This document shows, piece after piece, positions 47,459-56,900 of a stretch of DNA of 64,000 bases. Under the pieces are notes generated by a model. That model was not told the origin of the DNA and made no database searches. It worked only from the letters and a program-made list of their open reading frames with translations. The stretch lies in IMG/VR virus record IMGVR_UViG_3300025928_000005, positions 1-64,000 of that record; one strand, written 5' to 3'. How positions within the stretch are numbered: position 1 is the first letter of the stretch; every line of letters starts with the position of its first letter. Origin of the DNA: a virus. The position numbers and the translations under genes are program-made.

Positions 47459-48070
47459 CTAGAAGTTGATGTGCTTTGGGTGGCAGTCGCCCCGCACGAC
47501 CCGGACCGGCACCGCGAGGCGCTTGGCCAGGCGGTGCACGTTGAGGTCCACGTACGGGTAGTGCCACTCCTTGAGGCCGTCCGTGACGGCCGCGTCGATG
47601 AGCCGCCGCGGCAGGTACGTGAAGCAGAACGTGAACCACTCGGGGTCATCCACGTCGGTCTGCCACAGCTTCATCGCCTGCTCGATGGTGGCGTTCGGCT
47701 CGGGCTCGCGGCGGTGGCTCCACACCCAACTCGGCAGGTGGGTGGACCGTGGCCAGATCCGCGTCGGGGCGGTCCACACGACGGTGGGGTCGGACCCGAC
47801 GTGCTGGATCATCGTTCCGAGGTCGGTAGGCTCGATCGCGACGTCGCCATCGAGCAGGAGCATCCCCACGTCCTGCGGGGTCGCCATCTGGCGCCACGCG
47901 GACGCGAGGACGAGGCCCTTGCGGCCCTTGGGGTGCGCCGGCTCGGGGTTGACCTCGATGACGTGGAACGGCTGCTCGACGCTGGGGATGACGTGGCCAC
48001 GCCACGCCACCCTCACGCAGACGAGGTTGATCACCTGGCCGGCGACGCCCGGCCCCTCAGGTGCTGGCAC
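47459..48070 (-). CDS. GT-A-like glycosyltransferase or nucleotidyl-sugar enzyme (203 aa)
   Basis: A core GMLLLDGDVAIEP with a DGD motif, preceded by PFHVIEVNPEPAHPKGRKGL and followed by TVVWTAPTRIWP and a C-terminal DLNVHRLAKRL. The order fits a small GT-A fold. GTG 48070 has GGGAGG six bases upstream and a gap with a possible promoter lies ahead. It is upstream of the larger sugar cassette and separated from it by small virion-like genes. Confidence 0.6.
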   Translation of the reverse strand: MPAPEGPGVAGQVINLVCVRVAWRGHVIPSVEQPFHVIEVNPEPAHPKGRKGLVLASAWRQMATPQDVGMLLLDGDVAIEPTDLGTMIQHVGSDPTVVWTAPTRIWPRSTHLPSWVWSHRREPEPNATIEQAMKLWQTDVDDPEWFTFCFTYLPRRLIDAAVTDGLKEWHYPYVDLNVHRLAKRLAVPVRVVRGDCHPKHINF

Positions 48071-48117
48071 TCGACGCCTCCCGCTCGGGACGGAGAGACG
48101 GCTCTCCCCCTGGCGTC

Positions 48118-48146
48118 ACTATATCTACTACCAGCACGTTGAAGGC
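48118..48146 (-). promoter_or_regulatory. Possible internal late promoter
   Basis: The 112-base gap before the small glycosyltransferase contains TATAGT (48118-48123, minus strand) and a small GGAGAG/CTCTCC hairpin downstream. The -35 is poor at 17 bases, so confidence is low, but this is the largest gap among the head genes. Confidence 0.3.
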
Positions 48147-48182
48147 CGAGCGTCGCCGCGCTGTTATCGAGGTGTCGTGATG

Positions 48183-48686
48183 CTAGGACGTGCCGGCGAC
48201 GGTCTTCACCGTCGCCGTCGCCGTCCCGGTCACCGTGGCTACCTGCGCCCCCGCCCGGTGGTCGTAGACGACCGCGGCGCTCAGGGTGATGTGGGTGCTG
48301 TCCGGGAACGACGCGATGGTGCCGACCTCGGCGGTGTTGCCGGTGCCGACCTGGACGAGGTTGCCCACCGCGAAGTTCGCGGTGGTGCCGACGGACAGGT
48401 TGCTGGTGCTGCCGCCGGTGGTCGCTGCGGTCAGGTTGGTCACCGCCGTGCCGCTGACGGTGACGCCGCCGGCGGCCGCGTAGATGGCGTTGACGCCGTT
48501 GGCGAAGTTGACCTCGTTCAGCGGGGGCACCGCCAGGCCGCTGGTCGCCGTCACGCCGACGCCGCCGACGTACACGGTGGCGGGGCCGGTGTTGTGGATG
48601 ACGACGTGCGGCCGGCCGACGCTGGCGGGAGTGTAGACCTGGACGGCTGCCGCTCCCACGGGCGTGTAGATGGAACGGCTCGCCAC
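48183..48686 (-). CDS. Capsid decoration-like beta protein (167 aa)
   Basis: GTG 48684-48686. An N-terminal domain with VIHNTGPATVYVGGVGVTAT and NAIYAAAGGV repeats a pattern seen in the next gene (48688-49044), and a second beta module follows (LSVGTTANFAVGNLVQVGTG). Located just after the major capsid gene, typical for a decoration protein or short head fibre. Confidence 0.6.
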   Translation of the reverse strand: MASRSIYTPVGAAAVQVYTPASVGRPHVVIHNTGPATVYVGGVGVTATSGLAVPPLNEVNFANGVNAIYAAAGGVTVSGTAVTNLTAATTGGSTSNLSVGTTANFAVGNLVQVGTGNTAEVGTIASFPDSTHITLSAAVVYDHRAGAQVATVTGTATATVKTVAGTS

Positions 48687-48687
48687 G

Positions 48688-49044
48688 TCACACCACCGAC
48701 GGGTTGGACGCCAGCGCGGCCAGGATCGTCGCGCTGCCGCCGTTGGCGACGGCCGCGTACAGGTTCTGCACCCGGCCCTGGACGGTGAGCTGCTCGCCGG
48801 CGTTGAGCAGGACGCCGGCGGTCGGGGCGGTCATGCCCGAGTTGGTGCCGACGTAGGCGACGCTCGGCCCCTGGTTGAGGACGGTGTACGCCTGGTTGGC
48901 GACCGTGGAGCTGATGAAGTTCCAGGTGTAGGTGCCGCCGGCGTGGCTGACGGCCGAGCCGGAGGTCGCGAACACCTGGGTGCCGCCGGACGTGGTGATG
49001 GTGGTGTTCTGAAGCTGGGGGTAGTCCCCCTCGAAGATGGCCAC
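48688..49044 (-). CDS. Capsid decoration-like beta protein (118 aa)
   Basis: ATG 49042-49044. Pattern YTVLNQGPSVAYVGTNSGMT then VQNLYAAVANGG aligns with the N-terminal half of the following gene. Probably a surface-exposed trimeric protein added to the capsid. Preceded by a strong hairpin after the major capsid gene. Confidence 0.6.
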   Translation of the reverse strand: MAIFEGDYPQLQNTTITTSGGTQVFATSGSAVSHAGGTYTWNFISSTVANQAYTVLNQGPSVAYVGTNSGMTAPTAGVLLNAGEQLTVQGRVQNLYAAVANGGSATILAALASNPSVV

Positions 49045-49075
49045 TTCGGTCCTTTCGCGGACGAGGGTCGACGGG

Positions 49076-49102
49076 GCGCGGCGGCTCGGTGAGCCGCCGC
49101 GC
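49076..49102. terminator. Perfect 12-bp hairpin after the major capsid gene
   Basis: Arms 49076-49087 and 49091-49102 pair perfectly with a 3-base loop, seven bases after the capsid stop. Likely attenuates the late transcript so that the capsid protein is made in excess of the genes downstream, or protects the 3' end of the capsid mRNA. Confidence 0.7.
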
Positions 49103-49108
49103 GGCCGA

Positions 49109-50914
49109 TCACGTGTAGGGGGTGGTGTTGGTCTTCTGCAGGCCGGCGAGGTGTGCCGAGTACTGCGGCGCGTGCGCCACCATGGCCCCGTACAGGAAGA
49201 TGCTGTAGCGGAAGGTGGCGTCGATCACCGGCCACGCGATGGACACGTAGTCCTGGACCGTGGTCATCTCCCACGCGTTGGCGACGTTCGTCCACGTCTG
49301 GGGGAGCTGGTAGGTCATCAGGTCGGCGTTGCCCTGCTTGTACCAGGGGTGCACGACCATCTTCATGATCGACCGGGTGAACGGGTTGCGGAACTCGTCG
49401 ACGGCGGCGCCGGTCTGGATGCCGCCGGTCTCCGACTGTTGGATGAACAGCCGGTAGTTGGTGGCGGAGCCCTGGGCGATGACGTCGTCGGACAGGTTCG
49501 CGATGTCGGTCGCGGAGCTGAGCAGCTCCGCCGGGTCGGCCTTGAACGCGCCCGGGTTGTTGGACGAGCTGTCCCACAGCGCCTTCAGCGTGGTGTTGAT
49601 GACGTTGTAATTCAGCGTGGTGCCGACCGCGTTGTTGACGTAGCCGCCCTGCCAGCCGGACGGGTAGATGCCGGCGGTGGCCGACACGCCCGCCAGGGTC
49701 GGGATGACTCCCTCCATGCGGGTGCCCTTGCCGGTGCCGGTGTCGGCGGCCGGCACGGCGCCGGTCGTCGCGGCGGTGCCCTGCAAGGTGAAGCGGGTGC
49801 CGCCGACCTGCGCCTGCTGCAGGAAGTAGCCGGCGCTGGCGTTGTTGGTGTAGATGTTGGTGAACAGGGCGCCCGCGACGGTCGGGATGGTGACGTCTAC
49901 GACCTGGCCGGCGCCGACGGTGACGCTGTTGCTGGCGACGGACGGGGCGGTCTCACCCCAGTAGTTGCCGGCGGTGACCTCGACGGTCAGGGTGCCCGTG
50001 GTGAACGCGGTCTCGTTGGAGCCGGCGGTGCGCAGGGTCAGGGTCGGCGCGGCCGGGACGGCCAGGTTGACCGACGTGCCGGCGATCATCTGGTACTCCT
50101 CGCCGAGCATCATCTCCTGCAGGAGGATGAGGTTGGCGAGCGCGGAGACGTCCTCGAAGCCCTGGCCGCTGAACTGGGCGAGCCAGGACAGCTGCTCGGT
50201 GATGCCGAAGAACCGGTAGGGCACGTTGAGCGTGACCTCGGTCTGGCTACCCGAGGGCGGCAGGTTCAGCGGCCAGGAGCTGAACGAGCCACCGGAGGTG
50301 ACGAGCTCGTCAATGGAGATGTCGAGCACGCCCTGCCCGCCGGTCTGCGAGCCGCTGATGCCGGTGAACACGCGCTCGATCCGGCTGAGGCCCTGGCCCG
50401 CCGGGCGCGGGAACTTGTTGCGGTACAGGGTGTAGACCGGGTAGATCAGCCGCGACGGGGCGAGCAGGTCGAACGGCACGAGGCCGTAGATCGAGCCGAT
50501 GCCCAGGTTGCCGGCGGTGAACGACTTGTCGGCGCCGGGGATGCCCTGCAGGAGCTGGCCGATCTGCTCGCCGATGGACGGCTGGGTCAGGGCGGTCTTC
50601 AGGTTGCCGAACTGGTTGAGGAAGCCCTGGTTCATGGACTTCACGACCGACTGGCGGTTCGTGTAGCCCTGCATGGTGGCGGTGCGCAGGTCCAGGGCGG
50701 CCTGGTGGGCGCGGTAGGTGATGTCGGCCTGGTCCTCCAGCGGCTTGTTGGAGCCGATGGTGGCGAGGCCGGCGCCCTTCACCAGGTTGGGCAGCTGGGC
50801 CTTGATGGCGTCGCCGGTGGTGTTGCAGCGGGACACGGACTCCTGCAGGCCCGCCTTGAGCTCGCTCATGTCGGCGGGGGTCTGGGTGTCGGCGCCCTCG
50901 AGGAGTGCAGCCAC
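49109..50914 (-). CDS. Major capsid protein (HK97 fold, 601 aa)
   Basis: Long N-terminal helix, then the HK97-like core with FDLLAPSRLIYPVYTLYRNK, an inserted Ig-like domain (about residues 290-385, starting APTLTLRTAGSNETAFTTGT), and a C-terminal MVVHPWYKQG ... FRYSIFLYGAMVAH segment. Located directly after the protease/scaffold gene. The insertion would project from the capsid surface. GTG 50914 with AAGGAA upstream. Confidence 0.85.
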   Translation of the reverse strand: MAALLEGADTQTPADMSELKAGLQESVSRCNTTGDAIKAQLPNLVKGAGLATIGSNKPLEDQADITYRAHQAALDLRTATMQGYTNRQSVVKSMNQGFLNQFGNLKTALTQPSIGEQIGQLLQGIPGADKSFTAGNLGIGSIYGLVPFDLLAPSRLIYPVYTLYRNKFPRPAGQGLSRIERVFTGISGSQTGGQGVLDISIDELVTSGGSFSSWPLNLPPSGSQTEVTLNVPYRFFGITEQLSWLAQFSGQGFEDVSALANLILLQEMMLGEEYQMIAGTSVNLAVPAAPTLTLRTAGSNETAFTTGTLTVEVTAGNYWGETAPSVASNSVTVGAGQVVDVTIPTVAGALFTNIYTNNASAGYFLQQAQVGGTRFTLQGTAATTGAVPAADTGTGKGTRMEGVIPTLAGVSATAGIYPSGWQGGYVNNAVGTTLNYNVINTTLKALWDSSSNNPGAFKADPAELLSSATDIANLSDDVIAQGSATNYRLFIQQSETGGIQTGAAVDEFRNPFTRSIMKMVVHPWYKQGNADLMTYQLPQTWTNVANAWEMTTVQDYVSIAWPVIDATFRYSIFLYGAMVAHAPQYSAHLAGLQKTNTTPYT

Positions 50915-50947
50915 GGTGGTTCCTTCCGAAAGCAGCGGGTTGGTGCC

Positions 50948-53896
50948 TTACTTGGTGAAGCCGGTCATCTTCTTGAGCTCCCGCCACGCAACTTCCCGCT
51001 GCATCGGGTCGGGGTTGTTCCGCCACTGCTCGTGCAGGGCCTGGAACACGGACTCCTGAGCGCGCTCCACGCGACTCACGGACGGCAGCACCTCCGGTGC
51101 GGCCGCGCTCTTGGTCAGCTGGTCGAAGGCGACGCCGCGGTAGGGACCCGCCGGGTCCGGCTGCGCGGCGAGCTCCTCGACCTGCTTGCGCATCTTCTTG
51201 ATGGTCTTCTTGAGGTCGGTGACCTCGGTGAGGTGGGCGGCGGTCGCGTCGGCGACCGCCTTGTTGATGAGGCTCTGCACGACGTCCACGTCGAGCGTCG
51301 CCGCCTTCACGACCTCGGCCGAGGTCTCCTTGCCGTAGGTCGTCTCGAGCGTCTCGGTGACGGTCGGCGGCTCGACGGTCTTGGCCTTCTTGGCCTTCTT
51401 CGCGGCCTTGGCCGCGCCGGGGCCGTGCGGGGCTGGCATGCCGACGCCGGTGGGCACCGGGCGGGAGCCGGGCAGGCCGCCGTTGCCGTACGGGCTGCCG
51501 TCGGGCGCGGCCGGGCACAGGTCGGGGAAGGTCTGCGCGATGTGGTCGTGCATGGCCAGCATGGCCTGCCGGGCGTTGTCGCGCATGGCGTTGGTGTAGT
51601 AGGTCCGGGTGGGGACGCCGGTGACGGACGGGGCGCTGACCGGCCGCATCGGCTCGCCGGAGCTGGACGGGGCCTCCGCCGCGTGGCCGCCGGTGAGGTA
51701 GCCGCGGCCGTACTGGCTCGCGCTGATGGACCCGAACGGGTCGGGCGCGGTGTTGGGACCCGCGTGGCCCGGGGAGGCCGCCTCGTGGCCGGCGGTGATG
51801 ACCGGCCGGTTGTAGGAGCGGCCGTTGATCGAGCCGGGGGTCGGGAACGTGCCCGGGCCGGGGTTCGCGTCCCGGAACTCCTTGTAGAGGTCCGACCGCG
51901 CCTCGAGCAGGTAGCGCGGGTCGGTGCCCTTCAGGAGGGTCACGTGCTGCCACAGCTCGTTGGCCTTGCGGGCCTGGTCGAGCGGGGCGGACGCGGCGAG
52001 CTCGAAGGCCTTGCGCTGCCAGTGGTTCGGGTCGAGGCTGGACAGGTCGTAGCGCGGGTAGCTCTTCGCGACGTCGTCCGGGTGGAAGCACGGGCAGGTC
52101 AGGTCGTGGAGCGTGCCGTAGTCCACGGGCACGTTCAGCATCTTGAGCCGCATCGCGGCGGACCCCTCGGGGTCATCCGGGAAGATGAGGTCGGCGGCCT
52201 TCACGGACGAGTCCGGGACGGTGGGAACCTTGGCGTCGCGCTCGAACGCCTCGATCACGGGGCCGTCGGGCTCGCGGTGCTCCGGCACCGGGTCGGCGTC
52301 CTCGGTCTCCTCGACGCCGTCGGTGGGCGTGGGCTTCTTGACCACGTCGGCCTTGGCCGCGGCCTTGCGCGCCTTCCTCGCGGCCTTGGCCGCGGCCTCC
52401 TGGAGGTCGGCCTCGCTCACGCTGGAGCCCTGAACCTGAACCTCGACGGTCTTGACCTTGGAATCCGCCTCCGGCAGGTAGCCGGGGTGGGCCTTGCCGC
52501 AGCTGGGGCAGTACTTCTCACCCTTGTCGAGCTGGTAGCCGCAGCCGAGGCACGTGAAGTCGTGGTTCTTCTTGATTGCGAGCGCGCCCTTGAGCTTGCC
52601 GCCGCACTCGGGGCAGAAGTTGTGCTCGGCGTGCAGGTTCGCCCCGCAGCCGGGGCACATGACCTTGTCCTTCTTCTCGACGGTGACGACCTTCTCGATG
52701 GTCGGCTCGGCGGCCTTCATGCCGTCGTCGCACTTGTCGTCCTCGTCGCCGTCCGCGTCGGCCTTGTCGGTCGCGCCGCTCGAGCCGCCGCCGGCCGTGC
52801 CGCCACCAGCGGCCCCACCGCCGGCGCTGCCGCCGCTCTCGCCGCTGCCGCCGCCGGTGGAGCCGGCCTTGACCTCGTCCGGCTCCTCGGTCTTCGCCTC
52901 GGCGTCGCTCTCGGTCTCGACGTCGACCGTCTTCTCCTCGGCGTCCTCAACCACCTCGACGTCGACGACCTTCTCGCTGTCGCCCATGCCCAGCTCCTTC
53001 TTCCAGCTCTCGGGGAGCCGGGCCACGAAGGCGGCACCCTTGCGCCGTGCGATGCGGATGATGCTGCTCTTCAGCCCCTCCGGGGACTTGTTGTCGGCCC
53101 CGGCCCGTCCGATCGACAGCGCGGCGTCGTGAACATCCTGTGGCGTGACGATGGGGAAGGAGCGATCGTTGCCGGCGAAGTCCTCGGCGGGGATCTTGTC
53201 GCGGTCGGTGCCGCCGCCGACGTTGGGGTCCACCTTGCGCTTGGCGACCCCCTCGTGGCCGGTGAGCGCCTTGGCCACGTCGGCCGGCGTGACCCGGTCG
53301 GCGGCGAGGGCGGCGCCGGCTGCCTTCACGATCTCTCCCGCGAGCGCGTCGTCGAGGATCAGCTGGCCCACGTCCTCGGGCTGACCCGAATCGCCGGCGG
53401 CCTTGACGAGCTGGAACTTCGAGTTGAAGTTGCTGCCGCGGTCGACCAGCGAGATCTCGCTGATCTTGGTGAGGCCGTCACGGCGACCGCGGATGATGCC
53501 GTTCATGGCCTTGCCGGTCGGGTCCGGCACGATGTCCGGGTGGGTGATGCCAACCGAGTAGCAGGTGAGGACGCCCTTGCGGACGAGCTCCTTCGCCACG
53601 GGCTCCACGACGAGGGACTTGACCCAGTGGCCGTCGGGCGTGGCCTCCACCTCGAGGCCCTTGCCGGCGGGATCGCGGCGGGCCTGGTGCTGCACCCGCA
53701 GGTTGCCGCCGGTGTCGAGCCACTCGTGGATGGCCTTGGCTGACCAGTCCTGGTCGACGATCTGGAGGTCGGAGTCGACGGTGCCGTCGGTGGCCTTGCC
53801 GTAGACGATGAGGTCGCCGTCGCTCGTCTCCTCGGTCTTCTCGATGGGGAACGAGAAGTAGGTCAGCTCGCCGTCGGGGGTGAGGGTCGCGGCCAC
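50948..53896 (-). CDS. Capsid maturation protease fused to a scaffold-like region (982 aa)
   Basis: Residues 1-165 are an S78-type prohead protease: VQHQ gives His70 and CYSVGI gives Ser114, then KISEISLVDRG. Residues about 257-302 (HDAALSIGRAGADNK ... IARRKGAAFVARLP) are a short module common in capsid maturation proteins. A Gly/Ser linker is followed by two zinc ribbons (Cys 414, 417, 428, 431 and 449, 452, 463, 466), then a disordered Pro/Gly region and a C-terminal coiled coil (VTDLKKTIKKMRKQVEEL), like a scaffold that is cut after assembly. Unusually large and composite. Confidence 0.85.
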   Translation of the reverse strand: MAATLTPDGELTYFSFPIEKTEETSDGDLIVYGKATDGTVDSDLQIVDQDWSAKAIHEWLDTGGNLRVQHQARRDPAGKGLEVEATPDGHWVKSLVVEPVAKELVRKGVLTCYSVGITHPDIVPDPTGKAMNGIIRGRRDGLTKISEISLVDRGSNFNSKFQLVKAAGDSGQPEDVGQLILDDALAGEIVKAAGAALAADRVTPADVAKALTGHEGVAKRKVDPNVGGGTDRDKIPAEDFAGNDRSFPIVTPQDVHDAALSIGRAGADNKSPEGLKSSIIRIARRKGAAFVARLPESWKKELGMGDSEKVVDVEVVEDAEEKTVDVETESDAEAKTEEPDEVKAGSTGGGSGESGGSAGGGAAGGGTAGGGSSGATDKADADGDEDDKCDDGMKAAEPTIEKVVTVEKKDKVMCPGCGANLHAEHNFCPECGGKLKGALAIKKNHDFTCLGCGYQLDKGEKYCPSCGKAHPGYLPEADSKVKTVEVQVQGSSVSEADLQEAAAKAARKARKAAAKADVVKKPTPTDGVEETEDADPVPEHREPDGPVIEAFERDAKVPTVPDSSVKAADLIFPDDPEGSAAMRLKMLNVPVDYGTLHDLTCPCFHPDDVAKSYPRYDLSSLDPNHWQRKAFELAASAPLDQARKANELWQHVTLLKGTDPRYLLEARSDLYKEFRDANPGPGTFPTPGSINGRSYNRPVITAGHEAASPGHAGPNTAPDPFGSISASQYGRGYLTGGHAAEAPSSSGEPMRPVSAPSVTGVPTRTYYTNAMRDNARQAMLAMHDHIAQTFPDLCPAAPDGSPYGNGGLPGSRPVPTGVGMPAPHGPGAAKAAKKAKKAKTVEPPTVTETLETTYGKETSAEVVKAATLDVDVVQSLINKAVADATAAHLTEVTDLKKTIKKMRKQVEELAAQPDPAGPYRGVAFDQLTKSAAAPEVLPSVSRVERAQESVFQALHEQWRNNPDPMQREVAWRELKKMTGFTK

Positions 53897-53915
53897 ACGG
53901 GCTTCCTTTCGTCGG

Positions 53916-56900
53916 TCAGTCGGTCGTCTTGTTGAGGTGATCGTCGCCGTGATTCAGCTGGAACGAGTGAGCCTCGTCCCACGGCCCGACCACGGTCGGG
54001 ACCCGACCGACGTACGCGGTCAGCGGCTTGCCCAGGCGCTGGGCGGCCAGGGCGCGGTGGTGGCCGTCGACGACCTTGAGCTTGGGGTCACCGGGGGTGT
54101 CGACGAGGATGGCGGGGTGGGTCGGCTCGCCGGCGCGCAGCTTGGCCTCGAAGCGGTCCACGGCGGCGTCCTCGTGGTGCGCGGCCCACCGCGGCTCGTT
54201 GCTGAAGTCGATGAGGCTGGTGGGGACGTTGAGGGGCCCCACCCAGGTCGCGTCGTCGACCCACGCGTAGCCCTCGTCGCTGAAGTTTTGGCTCATCAGG
54301 GCCGCGACCTCGTCGGCGGTCGCGGCGCGCGTTCCCTCGCTCGCCGGCCGGCTCAGGGCGTTGAGCACGAGCTGCAGGTCAGCCCGGAGCTCGGCGCGAA
54401 CCGACGGGTTGTCGACGAGGTGCGTCGGGTCCCACCACGCGAGCGCCTCCACCTGGTCCCCGTCGGGGTCATCCGGGTTGGTGACGCGGTCGCGGCCGTC
54501 GAAGATCGGCACGTCGGTCTCGTGGTCGACCTCGTAGACGAAGCCTAGCCACCGGCCGCTCTCCGTGCCCCAGCCGGGCACGAAGCGGCCGACCGGAAGG
54601 ACGCACCCGGTCTCCTCCTGCCACTCGCGGATGGCGGCGCTGCGGGGCTGCTCACCGGGCTCGAGGCAGCCACCGGGGAACTCCCAGGAGCCGGCCGCGG
54701 GATCGTCGTCGGTCAGGCCGCGCTGCAGCATGAGCACGCGGCCGGTGTCAGCGGCGCGGACCGCGAGGCCGGCGGCGACGCAGGCTCCCTTGGTCGCGGT
54801 GCGGCCCTCCCACCGGTCGCACACGTCGATCAAGTCGATCGAGCCCGACACGAGGTCGCACGAGTGCGTGTCGAGGTGGAACATCACGCAGGTGCCGCAG
54901 GATCGAGCGCGGCTCGCCGCTGGCCGGTAGTGAACCGACTCCTTGGACACCTTGACGCGCTTGCCGAGGTCGCCGACGTTGGGCGCGCGGCCGCGGTCGT
55001 TCGCGTCGCCCGGCGGCTCGCCTACCGACGACCGACCCGTGCCAACGCCACCTTGTGGCCAGCCACCGGTGCCTGAACTTGGATAGCGTGGAGGCTGAAC
55101 GTCGACGTCCGTTTGGTGACCATGGGTGAGGGGTACCCGGTCATCGTGACCACCGGAGGGGTGATGCGCTTGAGAGTGATCTGACCCGTCGTAGAAGCCA
55201 CCCATGTAGCCGTTGGGCGGCTGCGACGGAACCCACCGCGGGGGCTCACCCCCAGCCGTGCTCGACGGCACCCCGCCGGGAACCTCCGTCCCATCACCGA
55301 GGTGCCTGACGGGTGACCGGCCGCCACCGCCGGCCGCGGCCTGAGGAACGCGTGAGTCGATCCACGACTCCTGGCCGTTGAGACTGATCACTCGTCGCGT
55401 GGCCTTGACGACCCGGATCGCGTCATCGACCTCGAGACCCTCCGCCATGTGCTGGCTGATGCGAGCCAGCGCGTCGGGGTTGACGTTGCGTGGAACCCAG
55501 GAACTGACCTGTCGACCCTTCTTCACGTGCCGACTCAGGGCCTCGAGCTCGCTGCTCGCGGCCTTCTCCAGGGCCGCCGCGTCTGCCACCTTGGCGGGCG
55601 CGGCGGTCGGCTTCTTGCCGGTCGCGGAGCGGGATGGCGCGTTGCCCGCGCCGGTGGCCGCCGCGTGCCCGGGTGTCTCGACGTGCGGGCTCGGCGTCGG
55701 CTGCGTGGGAACGCTGCCCTGGCCGGTGTTCTGGATCTCACCGGTGCCGGCCGCGGTGACCGGCAGCTTGGGCTGGACGCCGGGGAGCGCGAGCTGGCCG
55801 GGAGGCGTGGGAGCCGGGCTGCCGGGCGTGGCTCCCGGAACGGTCCCGGGAACGGCGGCGGTCGCCATGCCGAACGGCACGGGGCCGTTCTTGCTGAGGA
55901 AGACCGGGCCGCTGGTCTCCGGCAGGCCCCAAGGCTGCAGGTTGAGCTCGTCCCGGGCCTCGTCGACGCTGCGCAGGCCGTTCTCAACCTGCTTGATGAG
56001 CAGGTCGGTGAGGAGGGACTGGTCCTCCTCCGCCTCGAGGCCCTCGAAGACGAACTGCATGTCGTCCTGGCCGCAGACGTATTCGAGGATGTTGTTGATG
56101 ATGTCCGCGATGAACATCAGGGTCGGCTTGGTGGCCTTGCGCTCGCCCACGTTCTCGGCCATCTTGGCCATCTGATGCGACGCGCCTGGCGACATGGAGG
56201 TGCTGACCTTGGGTGCGATGCCCAGCTCCATGGGCATGATGTCGAACGCCATGCAGACCTGCGTCATGACGATCTCGTCGAACGCGTCGGCGAGCTGCAC
56301 GCCGCGCTGCGGCTCGACCTTCGTGCCCGGCGGCAGCACGATGATCTTGTGGTGCCAGGCGGGGTCGCCGGCGAACGCGTTGAGGGCGTCCTGCAGCTCG
56401 CGGATCTGGTTGGGGGTCATGTTCTCGTCGCCGGGCGACATGTAGACGGCCGGGACGGTGCCCTCGCGGAAGTAGTCGAGCTGGTAGCCCTGCTTCTGCA
56501 GGCCGGACAGCACGGGGATCATGGCGCGCTCGATGGGCGGGAAGCCGTACGGCGTCCACCGCCGGGGCACCATGGGCACGTACAGCAGCTGGTCGCCACG
56601 GAACTGCGCGACCTGGCTGCCTCGGAGGCCGCCGTCCTGGATGTCCATGTCCGTCAGCATCTTGATGAAGTCGCTGCGGGGGACGCCGTAGAGGTACTGC
56701 TGGTAGGCCGGGGCCGGCGGGGCCGGGAAGCCACCCTGCATGTCGTAGAGCGGTCGGATGGTGGGGCCGCTGATCAGGTTCAGGCTGTCGAGGTCGCTGC
56801 CGAGCAGGCCCTTTCCCATGCCGCGGCCGCGCTTCGGTCGCAGGAAGAGCGAGAGCGCGTCGAAGACGAACACCTCCTCGAGGAAGGCGTCGATGAACGT

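Noticed and set aside
49037-53743. 1568-codon open frame opposite the capsid and protease genes
   Set aside because: It spans two clear minus-strand genes in a shadow frame and lacks any recognisable motif.
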